Positions 40,505 to 50,054 of a DNA stretch of 64,000 nucleotides are shown here, piece after piece. Position 1 is the first letter of the stretch; each line of letters starts with the position of its first letter. The notes under the pieces are model-generated. The model did not search any database, was not told the origin of the DNA, and saw only the letters and a program-made list of their open reading frames with translations. Source of the stretch: Puniceibacterium sediminis (lineage in GTDB: Bacteria; Pseudomonadota; Alphaproteobacteria; Rhodobacterales; Rhodobacteraceae); assembly GCF_900188035.1 (NCBI RefSeq), contig NZ_FZNN01000013.1, positions 62,001 to 126,000 on the forward strand. The letters are read 5' to 3'. A program made the position numbers and the translations under genes.

Positions 40505-42093
40505 GTGCCACACTTGAGGTCAAAAACCTCACCGTTTCGTTCCGACAGGACGGCGCCGAAACACAGGCCGTCAAAGGCGTGAGCTTTACCGTGGGCAAGG
40601 GTGAAACCGTGGCGCTGGTCGGGGAATCCGGGTCGGGAAAATCCGTAACCGCGCTCTCCACCGTGTCGCTGCTGGGGGATTCGGCGGCGGTGGGCGGGTC
40701 CGTGAAATACGACGGGCAAGAAATGATCGACGCTTCGGATGCACTGCTGCGCAAGGTGCGCGGCAACGACATCAGCTTTATTTTTCAGGAACCGATGACC
40801 TCGCTCAACCCGCTGCACACGCTTGAAAAGCAGCTGAGCGAAAGCCTCGCCCTGCATCAGGGCCTTACCGGCAGTGCCGCGCGCAAACGCATCATCGAGC
40901 TGTTGCATCAGGTCGGGATCCGCGATCCCGAAAGCCGCCTTGGCGCCTATCCGCACCAGCTTTCTGGCGGACAGCGCCAGCGCGTGATGATCGCAATGGC
41001 ACTGGCCAACGGCCCGGAACTGCTGATCGCGGACGAGCCGACAACCGCTCTGGACGTGACCATTCAGGCGCAGATCCTCGAACTGCTGGCCGACCTCAAA
41101 AAAAGCCACGACATGAGCCTGCTGTTCATCACCCACGATCTCGGCATCGTGCGTCGCATCGCCGACCGGGTCTGCGTGATGAAGAACGGCGAGATCGTTG
41201 AATCCGGTCCCACCGCCGAGATCTTTGGCAATCCCCAACATCCCTATACCCAGATGTTGCTGAGCGCGGAATCCACCGGCACCCCCGATCCGGTCCCCGA
41301 CGCGGCCGAAGAGATTGCCCGCACCGATCACCTGAAAGTCTGGTTCCCGATCCAGCAGGGTCTCATGAAAAAGACCGTGGGCCATGTGAAGGCGGTGAAC
41401 GACGCCACGCTGTCCGTCCGGGCCGGAGAAACCATCGGAATCGTCGGTGAATCCGGGTCCGGAAAAACCACGCTCGCGCTGGCCATCATGCGCCTGATCC
41501 AGTCCGAAGGTGGCATCACCTACCGCGGCGAAGATGTGCGCAAGTGGTCCACCAAGGAATTGCGCCGCCTGCGGTCAGAGATCCAGATCGTGTTTCAGGA
41601 TCCGTTCGGATCGCTCAGCCCGCGCATGACCTGCGAACAGATCATTGCCGAAGGGCTGGGCGTGCACGGCGCCCCCGATGGCCGCACCCACCGCGACCAT
41701 GTGGCCGATGTAATGGCCGAAGTCGGGCTGGATCCAACGACGATGCACCGCTATCCGCACGAATTCTCGGGCGGGCAGCGGCAGCGCATCGCCATCGCCC
41801 GTGCCATGGTGCTGCGCCCCAGACTTGTGGTGCTGGACGAGCCGACATCGGCGCTGGACATGACCGTGCAGGTGCAAATCGTGAACCTGCTGCGGGATCT
41901 GCAGCGCAAATACAATCTCGCCTATCTGTTCATCTCTCACGATCTCAAGGTGATCCGGGCGATGTCGCACCAGGTCATGGTAATGAAACAGGGTGACGTG
42001 GTCGAACATGGGTCTGCGGCACAGATATTTGACGCGCCTAAATCCGAATACACCCGCGCACTGATTGCGGCGGCGCTCAACCCGGCAGGTTGA
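40501..42093 (+). CDS. yejF: Peptide ABC transporter ATPase, tandem (YejF-like)
   Basis: A 530-residue fusion of two ABC ATPase domains. Each has a complete set: Walker [13 protein letters not shown] and [12 protein letters not shown], signatures LSGGQRQR and FSGGQRQR, and Walker [13 protein letters not shown] and [11 protein letters not shown]. It powers the yejBE permeases. It ends the operon. Confidence 0.95.
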   Translation: MSATLEVKNLTVSFRQDGAETQAVKGVSFTVGKGETVALVGESGSGKSVTALSTVSLLGDSAAVGGSVKYDGQEMIDASDALLRKVRGNDISFIFQEPMTSLNPLHTLEKQLSESLALHQGLTGSAARKRIIELLHQVGIRDPESRLGAYPHQLSGGQRQRVMIAMALANGPELLIADEPTTALDVTIQAQILELLADLKKSHDMSLLFITHDLGIVRRIADRVCVMKNGEIVESGPTAEIFGNPQHPYTQMLLSAESTGTPDPVPDAAEEIARTDHLKVWFPIQQGLMKKTVGHVKAVNDATLSVRAGETIGIVGESGSGKTTLALAIMRLIQSEGGITYRGEDVRKWSTKELRRLRSEIQIVFQDPFGSLSPRMTCEQIIAEGLGVHGAPDGRTHRDHVADVMAEVGLDPTTMHRYPHEFSGGQRQRIAIARAMVLRPRLVVLDEPTSALDMTVQVQIVNLLRDLQRKYNLAYLFISHDLKVIRAMSHQVMVMKQGDVVEHGSAAQIFDAPKSEYTRALIAAALNPAG

Positions 42094-42161
42094 GCGCACG
42101 GAGCGCCCGCAAGGGCAAGAGCAGCGATGCCTGCGGCAAGTTTGGCCTAAGTAACGTTCGC

Positions 42162-42998
42162 CTAGTGCGCCATCAGCACCGGCACCTCTGCCTGCTCAAG
42201 CATGTTCCGCGTCGCACCGCCCAGGATCGCCTCGCGGAAACGCGAATGGCCATAGGCACCCATCACGATCATCTCGGCTCCGACCTCGCGTACATGCGCG
42301 ACCAAAATGTCGGATACGCGCCTGCCGGACCTCGCCAGAACGTCGATCTCAACCTCAACCCCGTGCCGCGCCAGATAGCGCGCCAGCGATCCGCCCGGTG
42401 TTACGGCAGAAACGCCGCCCGGCGGGTCGACCAGTACGACATGCACCACCTTGGCAGCCGCCAGAACGGGAATCGCCGCCCGCACCGCGCGCAGGCATTC
42501 CGCGCTGCCGTTCCAGGCCAGCACCACCCGCTGCGGCGCAACCATGGGCGTTGTATCATCCGGCACCACCATGACCGGCGTCAGCCCCTCGAAAAGCGCG
42601 CCTTCGATCACCGGCACCAGTTCGACGCCGTGGTCCTTTCCATAAGGTTTGGGCAGCACAACCAGATCCGCGAACCGAGCCCGTCCGGCAACCGAGCGCG
42701 CCACATCCGGCAGCGACACTGTCCCTGTTTCAACGGCCCAGGCGATACTGGCGTCGTGCAACCAGCCGCGCGCGTGGGTGGCCAGCTGTTCGGACTGTTC
42801 TGTCGCCTGCGCCAGCGTTTCTTGCAGCATCAACGGATTGCTACCGTTTCCGAAATATCCGATCGGTGTGCGGTCCACCCCGATGCAGAGCACGTCTAGA
42901 TGCGCGCCTTGCGCCTCGGCCAGCGCATATCCGTGCTCCAGTGTCAGATCGCCCAGTTTCTGTTCGGTCAGAACGGTCAGTATAGTCTTGTAGCTCAT
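42162..42998 (-). CDS. Universal stress protein, tandem UspA domains
   Basis: A 278-residue protein with two UspA folds (about 1-140 and 150-278). The second ends with the ATP-binding motif GAYGHSRFREAILGGATRNM (G-x2-G-x9-G-T type). The first domain lacks a clear version. Tandem Usp proteins are often induced by low oxygen or starvation, but no FNR-type site was found upstream here. It starts at 42998 with GGAGGAGA. Confidence 0.9.
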   Translation of the reverse strand: MSYKTILTVLTEQKLGDLTLEHGYALAEAQGAHLDVLCIGVDRTPIGYFGNGSNPLMLQETLAQATEQSEQLATHARGWLHDASIAWAVETGTVSLPDVARSVAGRARFADLVVLPKPYGKDHGVELVPVIEGALFEGLTPVMVVPDDTTPMVAPQRVVLAWNGSAECLRAVRAAIPVLAAAKVVHVVLVDPPGGVSAVTPGGSLARYLARHGVEVEIDVLARSGRRVSDILVAHVREVGAEMIVMGAYGHSRFREAILGGATRNMLEQAEVPVLMAH

Positions 42999-43118
42999 GG
43001 CTTGTCTCCTCCGGCCCGTGGCGCAAGCCTACACCGGCTGTAGAAAAAATCACCCATGAAGAAGAGTTGGCGCGCCCCGGTTTACCAGAGCGCGCTTAGT
43101 GCCGTCTTGTCACTCATA

Positions 43119-43265
43119 TCACCGCGCGGCGCGGAAACGTGGCCGCTCGATGGGCCGCGCATCCTGCACCCAGCCTCTGCCGCCCCAGGGCCACCGCATC
43201 TTGCGACCGGGGCGCAAGTCGAGCCGCAGTGCTACTTCGGACTGATAGACGATAGGGTCAATCAT
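43119..43265 (-). CDS. Small ORF B (48 aa), function unknown
   Basis: A 48-residue basic ORF, beginning MIDPIVYQSEVALRLDLRPG and rich in Arg, Trp and Pro. Its ATG overlaps the stop of ORF A by 4 nt (ATGA), with GGGGGAG just upstream, so translation coupling is plausible. No similarity is recognised. Coding status rests only on start signals and arrangement. Confidence 0.35.
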   Translation of the reverse strand: MIDPIVYQSEVALRLDLRPGRKMRWPWGGRGWVQDARPIERPRFRAAR

Positions 43266-43399
43266 CTCCCCCGCCCTCCAAACCGCTCACGCAGGTCGTC
43301 TGCACTCCAGCGGTGTCCGCCGCGCGACGTGCCTCGGGACTTGAAAGTCTCTTTTTGGTAAGTGGCCAGCAGGTAAGTATGTGCAAGTATTCCCAACAT
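43262..43399 (-). CDS. Small ORF A (45 aa), function unknown
   Basis: A 45-residue ORF, beginning MLGILAHTYLLATYQKETFK and ending in a basic tail with WSADDLRERFGG. The ATG has a strong AGGAGA seven nt upstream. It runs divergently from the LysR gene at 43501, a common layout for a regulator and its target, and overlaps small ORF B. No family is recognised. Confidence 0.4.
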   Translation of the reverse strand: MLGILAHTYLLATYQKETFKSRGTSRGGHRWSADDLRERFGGRGR

Positions 43400-43500
43400 G
43401 ACGCATCTCCTATCAAGCGTTTATCATGATCCCATATTGCTTCATGTGCGCATAAATGCGACTCAGGAAAACTAGAGATATGTAAGATGAGGTTTCAAAT

Positions 43501-44376
43501 ATGAATTGGACCGACCTACCATCCCTGTCCTCTTTGCGCGCCTTTTCTGCCTATGCGGAAACTGGATCGGTCACCCGTGCCGGGGCTTTGCTGAACGTCA
43601 GCCATGCAGCGATCAGCCAGCAGTTGCGCAGTCTTGAGACGCATCTTGGCCTCGCGCTGCTTGACCGCTCGGCACGCGCACTAAGCCTGACGACCGAAGG
43701 TCAGCAGTTGGCCGATGCGCTGGCCGAGGGGTTCGGGCGGATCGCGCAGGTAATTGACGCGCTGACTGGTGCCGATGCCGATCGGCCGCTGCACGTTGCC
43801 ACGACCCCCAGTTTTGCGGCACACTGGCTGATGCCGCGCCTTGCGGGGTTTCGCGCAGTTCATCCCGGCATCGACATCATGATCAATCCCAGCCCGAAAA
43901 TGACCAACCCCACCCCCGGCGGCGTGGACGTGGCCCTGCGTTTCGGCCTGGGTCACTGGCCGGGGCTGGATGCGGAACTTCTGACCTGTTCGCCAGTGGT
44001 GGTGGTTGCAGCCCCATCGCTGGTCGGAGATCTCGATCCGAAAGGACCCGAAGACCTGCTGGATTTCCCGTGGCTTCAGGAACTCGGCACCTCGGAAAGC
44101 TCGCTCTGGCTCGCCGGGCGAGAAGTCACCGGGCTGCGGACCAAGGGCGTGATCCATGTACCCGGAAACCTTGTTCTGGATGGCGCCCGCAGTGGTCAGG
44201 GCGTTGCAATCAGCACCCGGATTTCGGTTGAGGAAGATCTGCGGTCAGGCCGGTTACGCCTGTTGTTCGAAGAGTCTGATGAAAACGGCTATCACATCGT
44301 GACAGCGCCGGGCGTCATGCGCCCGCCTCTGCGCGATTTCGTGACCTGGCTGCGACGGCAAGTTAGACAGGGCTGA
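43501..44376 (+). CDS. LysR-family transcriptional regulator (GcvA-like)
   Basis: A 291-residue LysR regulator. The winged helix-turn-helix is at about residues 10-65 (GSVTRAGALLNVSHAAISQQ), and the effector domain follows from about 95. The pattern is closest to the GcvA/AmpR group. Its target is probably in the divergent region 43262-43500, where two small ORFs start. The start has GATGAGG upstream. Confidence 0.9.
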   Translation: MNWTDLPSLSSLRAFSAYAETGSVTRAGALLNVSHAAISQQLRSLETHLGLALLDRSARALSLTTEGQQLADALAEGFGRIAQVIDALTGADADRPLHVATTPSFAAHWLMPRLAGFRAVHPGIDIMINPSPKMTNPTPGGVDVALRFGLGHWPGLDAELLTCSPVVVVAAPSLVGDLDPKGPEDLLDFPWLQELGTSESSLWLAGREVTGLRTKGVIHVPGNLVLDGARSGQGVAISTRISVEEDLRSGRLRLLFEESDENGYHIVTAPGVMRPPLRDFVTWLRRQVRQG

Positions 44377-44379
44377 CGT

Positions 44380-44400
44380 CCCGGGCTTGGGGTGCCCGGG
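44380..44400. terminator. Hairpin between convergent genes
   Basis: Stem CCCGGGC (44380-44386) with GCCCGGG (44394-44400), between the LysR stop and the convergent 85-residue gene. No T-run on either side, so termination is only suggested. Confidence 0.35.
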
Positions 44401-44426
44401 GATCAGGCAGGGTGGCCGAAAGGAGT

Positions 44427-44684
44427 TTATTCCTTGCGCTTGTTGGTGACCTTCAGATTAGCATCCAGATCAATGTCATACTGGCCATCGGCACAAAACA
44501 CATCGTCAAGTTCGTAGCCGGTGTCGTCGGTCTCGATATTGTCGGCATCCATCTGGCATTGCATTCCTGCGAGCATGGTCAGGATCTGGTCCTGCACCTC
44601 TGCTGACACCTTGCCGTCATGCGAAGCGGCAAAAGCGGCTGCGGGAACTGTGAACACCAGCGCGATCAGAGTTTTGCGTATCAT
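44427..44684 (-). CDS. Small secreted protein, possibly PepSY-related
   Basis: An 85-residue protein with signal peptide MIRKTLIALVFTVPAAAFA. The mature 66 residues have two Cys and the segment GYELDDVFCADGQYDIDLDA, which resembles half of a PepSY repeat; this is weak. It is the last gene of a four-gene minus-strand operon with the PQQ-associated propeller and binding protein. Confidence 0.7.
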   Translation of the reverse strand: MIRKTLIALVFTVPAAAFAASHDGKVSAEVQDQILTMLAGMQCQMDADNIETDDTGYELDDVFCADGQYDIDLDANLKVTNKRKE

Positions 44685-44700
44685 TGGGGCTCCTCTCAGG

Positions 44701-45144
44701 TCACTGGATTGCAAAGGTAACGGACTGCGCCGCGCCGGTGGAACCGGGGATGCGCAGTGTGTAGCTGCCCGGCTTGATCGCGATAAAGGACAGCCGAGCA
44801 GAACCACCCGCATCGAATTCGATGCTGTCGATGGCCATGGGACGGATCTCGATATCGTTGATGACGACCTCGTTCATCCAGATGGCGCGAAAGAACTCTG
44901 CCCCCGACACGGCCAGTTCTGCGGTACCGTCCGAGGTGATGTTGATCGCGTAATAGGCACCCGATTGCAGCACCACGGGACCTTCGCCCGCGTAAAGCGG
45001 GGTGCCCGAGGATAGCGTCAGTTCGACCTGCTCACCCCGGTTACACTTGGCCAGCAGGCCAGCATATCCCATATCGTCGCATAACGGCGCTGCGGTGGCT
45101 GGGGCCGCGACAAGCGCCGCCAGAGCAAAGACCATATTTTTCAC
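44701..45144 (-). CDS. Secreted beta-sandwich protein, function unknown
   Basis: A 147-residue protein with signal peptide (VKNMVFALAALVAAPATA) and a beta-rich mature domain. The latter half (FIAIKPGSYTLRIPG) has the shape of a cupredoxin-like fold but no copper-ligand set. A pair of Cys lies near the mature N-terminus. The GTG start is chosen for GGGAGAG upstream. Position in the operon suggests a periplasmic role with the beta-propeller protein. Confidence 0.65.
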   Translation of the reverse strand: MKNMVFALAALVAAPATAAPLCDDMGYAGLLAKCNRGEQVELTLSSGTPLYAGEGPVVLQSGAYYAINITSDGTAELAVSGAEFFRAIWMNEVVINDIEIRPMAIDSIEFDAGGSARLSFIAIKPGSYTLRIPGSTGAAQSVTFAIQ

Positions 45145-45164
45145 GTTTCTCTCCCTTTTTTGCA

Positions 45165-46133
45165 TTATGAATCCGGCGCCACGACAACGCCCCAAGGCTG
45201 TTGCCCGACCTGCACCGATTTGATGACCTTCAGCGTTTCCACATCGATGATCGACACGTCATTGGAATTGCCATTGGTGGTGATCAGGAATTTTTCGTCC
45301 GGTGTGAAAGCCATTTGCCAGACCCGTTGGCCCACCAGCAGGTAGTCGATGACTTCGTCCGTAGTGCCATCGATGACTGCCACCCTGTTTGCTGGGCCCA
45401 GCGCGACGAATACCTTGCTGGCATCCGACGTGATCCTGATGCCCACCGGCTGCAGCCATTCAGGCAGCACACCGGGCACTTTGAAGCTGATCTTCTTGGT
45501 AATTACCGGGGTATCGGCGGCGTGATCGATGACGCTGACCGTCCCGCCGATTTCGGCGCTGACGTACAGTTTCCGACCGTCAGCAGTAAATTCGGCGTAG
45601 CGCGGGCGCTGATCAACCAGCACGTTGTGCACAATCTCGAACGTTTCCGTATCTATGAAATGCGCCATGTTCGTCGTCTCGGAAGTATTGATGACGATGC
45701 TGGCATCGGGGCTGATCGCCATGCCTTCGGGTTCGACGCCCACCGGAATTTCGGCCAGCACCCTGTGTGTCTTTGTGTCGACCACGGTGACAAGGTTGTC
45801 GTCCTCGTTCGCGACGTACAGCGGATTGCCAGACGGGTGGATCACGAACAACTCAGGATCAGGACCAGAAGGCAAAACATGCAGTTCCTTGAACGTAACC
45901 GGATCAAAGACCCGCACCAGATCGTCATCCGAGGCACAGACATACAGTTCACTGCCGTCCGGGGCGATGGTGATGCCGCGCGGGCGATTGCCTGCCGGGA
46001 ATTCGGCGATCACTTCCCATGTGTCGCTGTCCAGAACGCTGACGGTGTTGCCTTTTTCGTTTGTGACAAAGACGTTGTTGGCGTGGGCCGGCGCGGCCAG
46101 CATCACGGTCGAGAGTAGCAAGGCACGTATCAT
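45165..46133 (-). CDS. PQQ-catabolism-associated YVTN beta-propeller protein
   Basis: A 322-residue periplasmic seven-bladed propeller. The signal peptide MIRALLLSTVMLAAPAHA is followed by YVTN-type repeats of about 42 residues (NNVFVTNEKGNTVSVLD; LYVANEDDNLVTVVD; LYVSAEIGGTVSVID). This matches the family that occurs with PQQ-dependent alcohol catabolism transport operons (TIGR03866 type). Its ATG overlaps the stop of the upstream binding protein by 1 nt. Ligand unknown. Confidence 0.85.
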   Translation of the reverse strand: MIRALLLSTVMLAAPAHANNVFVTNEKGNTVSVLDSDTWEVIAEFPAGNRPRGITIAPDGSELYVCASDDDLVRVFDPVTFKELHVLPSGPDPELFVIHPSGNPLYVANEDDNLVTVVDTKTHRVLAEIPVGVEPEGMAISPDASIVINTSETTNMAHFIDTETFEIVHNVLVDQRPRYAEFTADGRKLYVSAEIGGTVSVIDHAADTPVITKKISFKVPGVLPEWLQPVGIRITSDASKVFVALGPANRVAVIDGTTDEVIDYLLVGQRVWQMAFTPDEKFLITTNGNSNDVSIIDVETLKVIKSVQVGQQPWGVVVAPDS

Positions 46134-47365
46134 CAGTCTTCTCCCTCAAAGGCGGTGCATTCGCTTTCGGGACGATCCAGTCCCAGCGTGTCCAGCGGCG
46201 AAACTTCGTGCAGGAATCCTTCCTGCGGGCTGACGCTCACGGTCATGCGCCCGTTGGACAACAGAATCGGCTGCCGCATTTGGCCGTTCCAGGGCCGAAA
46301 GGTCACCGCGACGCCCTTGAACGCGGCCAATTCAAATTCCGGCGAAAGGATATAATCGCGCAGCACCGCCGGATCGGCGCTTGCGGTACGTGTCACCGCT
46401 TCGCCCAGAACGCGCAGGGCCAGCCAGGTCTGATAGTCGATATCGGTCATGTTGCGGCCTGCCAGTTCTTCGAACCGGCGCTGAATCTGCGTCGCGCCCC
46501 AGCTTTCATGGGTCGGTGCCCAGGTCAGCGGGCGCAGCCCGGCCGAGCCTGCAACCGAGGCCGGGTCCCACAGGTGGTAGGGCAAATATTCTGCAAAGAC
46601 GTCCGAAGCATCGGCCGCAACCACCACATCATGCGGCGCGGCATCTTGGGTAAAGACCGGGATCTGACGCTGCACCAGAACGTGTCCTGAATCCGATACA
46701 CGGCTGCCGCCGGTATCCTGAAACACGCGCTCTTCGGTGATGCGCGCGCCGAATTTGCGGGCAGAGGCGCGGTAGGAATCTGCCAGCACATGATCCGCGG
46801 GGTTCGACCCTTCGATCAGGAACCAGTCTTTCCAGCGTTTCCAGACCAGGAACTGCGCCACCGCATCAGTGCGCATCGCATCGCTTGGCGCGATGTGTAG
46901 CAGGTTCGCCCGGCACTGCGCCGATCGCAGCGCGACATCAGCGCTTGACGCGTTCAGCAGCAACGCATCCGAAGGAGCCGCATCCGCCATCGCAAGCAGA
47001 TCGTCAGAGTCCGCAATTATAACAATCAGTCGGTGGCCTTCGTCCATCAGCCCCTGAAACGCGGCCAATGCTTCGTCCGGGGCTACGCTGACTTCTTTCG
47101 TGGCATAAGTCTGCCCCATGAACTGACCCGTGGTGCGGTTGTCGTCGGTGGCAAGGCGGGCACCGGCAAAGCCACGGCTCTGCGCCGGAAGATCAAGGCG
47201 GGACAGAGGGAGGAGCGAGGGATAGTCGATCCGGATCACGGCTGCGTTGACATCCTGAGCAGTGGCGGGAGGGGACGCCACAACGATGCCCAGTGTTGAC
47301 AGTGCCAGCACAAGGCCCTTGCGCAGAAAAGGGAGACGCAAACCGGATTTCGTAACTTCTGGCAT
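46133..47365 (-). CDS. ABC-type substrate-binding protein, PQQ-dependent alcohol system
   Basis: A 410-residue periplasmic binding protein with signal peptide (LVLALSTLGIVVASPPATAQ). The segments LPAQSRGFAGARLATDDNRT and TGQFMGQTYATKEV match the binding protein of the PQQ-dependent alcohol dehydrogenase ABC system (TIGR03863 type). The ATPase and permease that usually follow are absent from this operon. AGGAAG precedes the ATG. Its promoter region is shared with the divergent sensor kinase. Confidence 0.85.
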   Translation of the reverse strand: MPEVTKSGLRLPFLRKGLVLALSTLGIVVASPPATAQDVNAAVIRIDYPSLLPLSRLDLPAQSRGFAGARLATDDNRTTGQFMGQTYATKEVSVAPDEALAAFQGLMDEGHRLIVIIADSDDLLAMADAAPSDALLLNASSADVALRSAQCRANLLHIAPSDAMRTDAVAQFLVWKRWKDWFLIEGSNPADHVLADSYRASARKFGARITEERVFQDTGGSRVSDSGHVLVQRQIPVFTQDAAPHDVVVAADASDVFAEYLPYHLWDPASVAGSAGLRPLTWAPTHESWGATQIQRRFEELAGRNMTDIDYQTWLALRVLGEAVTRTASADPAVLRDYILSPEFELAAFKGVAVTFRPWNGQMRQPILLSNGRMTVSVSPQEGFLHEVSPLDTLGLDRPESECTAFEGED

Positions 47366-47541
47366 GACTTCCTCAACTCCTCCTGCCGCCTCGCTAGCAT
47401 GGGGTTGGCAGGCCGCGCGTCCCAAAAGAACCCGGGAACTTTCGGCAATGGGCCGGGGAATGTATCCCGGCGTGGCGTTTCGCAATCGACCCACGGCGGC
47501 TGGCCCGCTAGTTTGACGGTACGGCAAAGCGGGGGACCGGG

Positions 47542-48918
47542 GTGTTTGCGGCCATGTATCTCAAAAGGCAGGTGGTGCTGGGTATCGTCGGCGTACAGCT
47601 GGCAACCTTGGCAATCGGCGCGGGTGTTCTGGTGTTCAATGCCCGCGAGGCGGTCGAGCTTGAGGTCACATCGGGCGCCCAGAGCGCGCGGGCGCTGGTC
47701 ATCGCGACGCTTGGCTCGGCGCTTCAGGACACCGCACCTGACGAGGTGCTGCCGCGGCTTGCCGACATCCTTGTTCCACCCCGGCATGTCGATCTGGCGC
47801 TGGTCGATGCGCGCCGTGGCCTGCTGCCGCTGACCGGCACGGCAGAGGCGGCAGACAATGCACCGGATTGGTTCCGCCGGTTGGTCACACCAACCTTGCG
47901 CGAAATCCGCATTCCTGTGCAGGTCAACGGCACCCTTTACGGTTATGTGCTGATGACCACCGCCCCCGAGGATGAAATCGCCGAGGTCTGGCAGGACGTG
48001 GCCAGCCTGTTCTGGATCGTTGCCCTCACGGCATTACTCTCGGCGCTCATGCTTGGCATGCTGGTGCATCGGGCACTGCGCCCGCTGGACGATCTGCGGC
48101 GCGCCATGCGCAAACTAAGAGAAGGCGATCTGACCACCCGCCTGGGTCGCCGGGGCAGCGCGGATCTGACGCCCATCCTCGAAGGCTTTGACGCCCTGTC
48201 AGAAAGCCTCCAGAAGGCCGAGGCAGAGCGCGCTCTGCTCAATCGGCGCATCGTCGAGTTGGGCGATGCGGAACGGCGCTCCATCGCGATGGAGCTGCAT
48301 GACGAATTCGGCCCTTGCCTGTTTGGTCTGCGGGTCAAGGCATCGGCCATCGCGCGCAAGGCGCGGGCCGGGGCTGATACCCCCCTGGCAGAAGAGGCCG
48401 AGACGATCCTGGCCATCGTCGCGCAAATTCAGGCGTCGAACACCCGGCTACTGACGACACTGCGCCCGATGGCTATCGGACAATTGCCGCTGCTGGACGC
48501 GTTGCACGACCTGGTCGAGGCCTTTCGCAAGACTCACCCGTCGCTGGACTGGAGGATTGACCTGCCCACCGAACTGCCGCCCACGCCCGAGATTCTGGAC
48601 CTGACCGTCTACCGGTTCTTTCAGGAAGGGACGACCAATGCGTTGCGACACGGCAACCCGCAACGGATCGAAATCCGCATAGAGATGGACGAACACGGAC
48701 CTGTCCCTCTGCTGCAACTGGACCTAACGGATGACGGCGTCGGCATGCCGGACCGGCGGACCGAAGGCCGAGGCCTGACGGCGATGCGCGACCGCATCGG
48801 TGCTGTCGGCGGGCAGCTTGCCATCGCAGGAACCGATGACGGTGGGACACGCCTGTCCGCCCGCCTGCCGATGTCGCAGGCAAATGTAGCCCCCACACCA
48901 CTGGATCTGGCGTCATGA
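47542..48918 (+). CDS. NarX-like sensor histidine kinase
   Basis: A 458-residue kinase. Two membrane spans (about 10-30 and 155-175) flank a periplasmic domain, followed by HAMP (HRALRPLDDLRRAMRKLREG), HisKA_3 with the phospho-His in AERRSIAMELHDEFGP (near residue 253), and an ATPase domain with TTNALRHGN and DDGVGMPDRRTEGRGL. A GTG start at 47542 has GGGGGA upstream; an ATG 12 nt later is the alternative. It overlaps the response regulator start by 4 nt, so they are a pair. Confidence 0.88.
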   Translation: MFAAMYLKRQVVLGIVGVQLATLAIGAGVLVFNAREAVELEVTSGAQSARALVIATLGSALQDTAPDEVLPRLADILVPPRHVDLALVDARRGLLPLTGTAEAADNAPDWFRRLVTPTLREIRIPVQVNGTLYGYVLMTTAPEDEIAEVWQDVASLFWIVALTALLSALMLGMLVHRALRPLDDLRRAMRKLREGDLTTRLGRRGSADLTPILEGFDALSESLQKAEAERALLNRRIVELGDAERRSIAMELHDEFGPCLFGLRVKASAIARKARAGADTPLAEEAETILAIVAQIQASNTRLLTTLRPMAIGQLPLLDALHDLVEAFRKTHPSLDWRIDLPTELPPTPEILDLTVYRFFQEGTTNALRHGNPQRIEIRIEMDEHGPVPLLQLDLTDDGVGMPDRRTEGRGLTAMRDRIGAVGGQLAIAGTDDGGTRLSARLPMSQANVAPTPLDLAS

Positions 48919-49541
48919 AGACCGCGCTGGTCATCGACGATCACCCGATCGCGCATCTTGGCTGTCGCCAGCTTCTGGGCGAGTTGGGCTATGAAACGAT
49001 CCACGAAGCATTGAACGACAGTGACGCCCTGCGCCTAGCCGATACGCAGGCGCCCGATCTGATCGTGCTCGACCTCGGGATGCCGGGCCTAGGCGGTCTG
49101 AACCTGATCGCGCCGCTGCTGCGCCGGGTCCCTGATGCGCGGATCCTGATCTTTTCCATGAACGAACAAACTGTCTTTGTCGCAAAAGCGCTTGAGGCCG
49201 GTGCATCGGGCTATCTGTCCAAGAACTCCGGCCCCGAAGAATTTTTTGAGGCGGTCGCCGCGCTTGAGGCGGGCAGACTTTACCTGTCACACGACATGGC
49301 CCTCTCGGTTGCGGGATCACGAATTGGCGGTCGGGCTGATCCGCTGTCGTCCCTGACCGAGCGCGAGCATCAGGTCCTGCGGCTGATCGGCCAGGGCAAG
49401 GATCTGCAATCTGTCGCGGACGCGCTGCGGATCAGTTACAAGACCGCGGCGAATACGTCGTCCAGCATTCGCAAGAAGCTGGGGGTCAGCGGCACGACCG
49501 AGCTGATCCGTTACGCCATCGAGACCGGGCTGACGACGTGA
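48915..49541 (+). CDS. LuxR-family response regulator
   Basis: A 208-residue NarL/FixJ-type regulator. The receiver has the DD pair near residues 8-9 and the phospho-Asp at 53 (DLIVLDLGMPG); the LuxR helix-turn-helix is at about 140-200 (LTEREHQVLRLIGQGK). It is the partner of the kinase just upstream. Regulators of this type (AgmR/ExaE/ErbR) control PQQ-dependent alcohol oxidation elsewhere, so control of the divergent operon is a fair guess. Confidence 0.9.
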   Translation: MKTALVIDDHPIAHLGCRQLLGELGYETIHEALNDSDALRLADTQAPDLIVLDLGMPGLGGLNLIAPLLRRVPDARILIFSMNEQTVFVAKALEAGASGYLSKNSGPEEFFEAVAALEAGRLYLSHDMALSVAGSRIGGRADPLSSLTEREHQVLRLIGQGKDLQSVADALRISYKTAANTSSSIRKKLGVSGTTELIRYAIETGLTT

Positions 49542-49724
49542 CGCCTGCCTGGCCGACCTGTTCGCCAAAAATGCATCCGCCGCCCCGTTCAAACGACCGT
49601 CAACGGCGTCACAGGACCCGCAGTTGAGGCGCAACCCGCAGAGCCGCGCCTTGCGGATCCTGACGGGCGCGGTCCGGCAAGGCCCGTTGCCGCCTTGGTC
49701 AACGCTCGCAGCCCCTGAGGTCCG

Positions 49725-50054
49725 TCAGGCCTGCTGGAGGGCCTCTGCGACCCGGACGCGCAGATCTGCGGGCAGGCTTTCCAGCGCGCGCGCCATGGTG
49801 TCCAGATCCTGTCGCGCCGCATGCAGTTGATCGATAAGGGATATTACTACGCTCAGCGCGTTTTCATCCATATCCAGATCCTGAGACAGATCGCACAGCA
49901 GTTCGAGACGTGCGATGTCCACGCCGCTGAACAGGAATGCATCGCCCGCGCGCTCGGGACGCACGAATTCGACCTCGACATAACGGACAAGCTGTGTGCG
50001 GGTCAGGCGCGTGATCGTTGCCACCACCTCGTCTTCGGTAAAACGGTCCTTCAT
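49725..50054 (-). CDS. cbpM: CbpM-like chaperone modulator
   Basis: A 109-residue MerR-like small protein of the CbpM family, which binds and inhibits the J-domain protein CbpA. N-terminal FTEDEVVATITRLTRTQL is the HTH-like start; the rest is helical. It overlaps the cbpA stop by 4 nt, so the pair is translationally coupled. Confidence 0.8.
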   Translation of the reverse strand: MKDRFTEDEVVATITRLTRTQLVRYVEVEFVRPERAGDAFLFSGVDIARLELLCDLSQDLDMDENALSVVISLIDQLHAARQDLDTMARALESLPADLRVRVAEALQQA

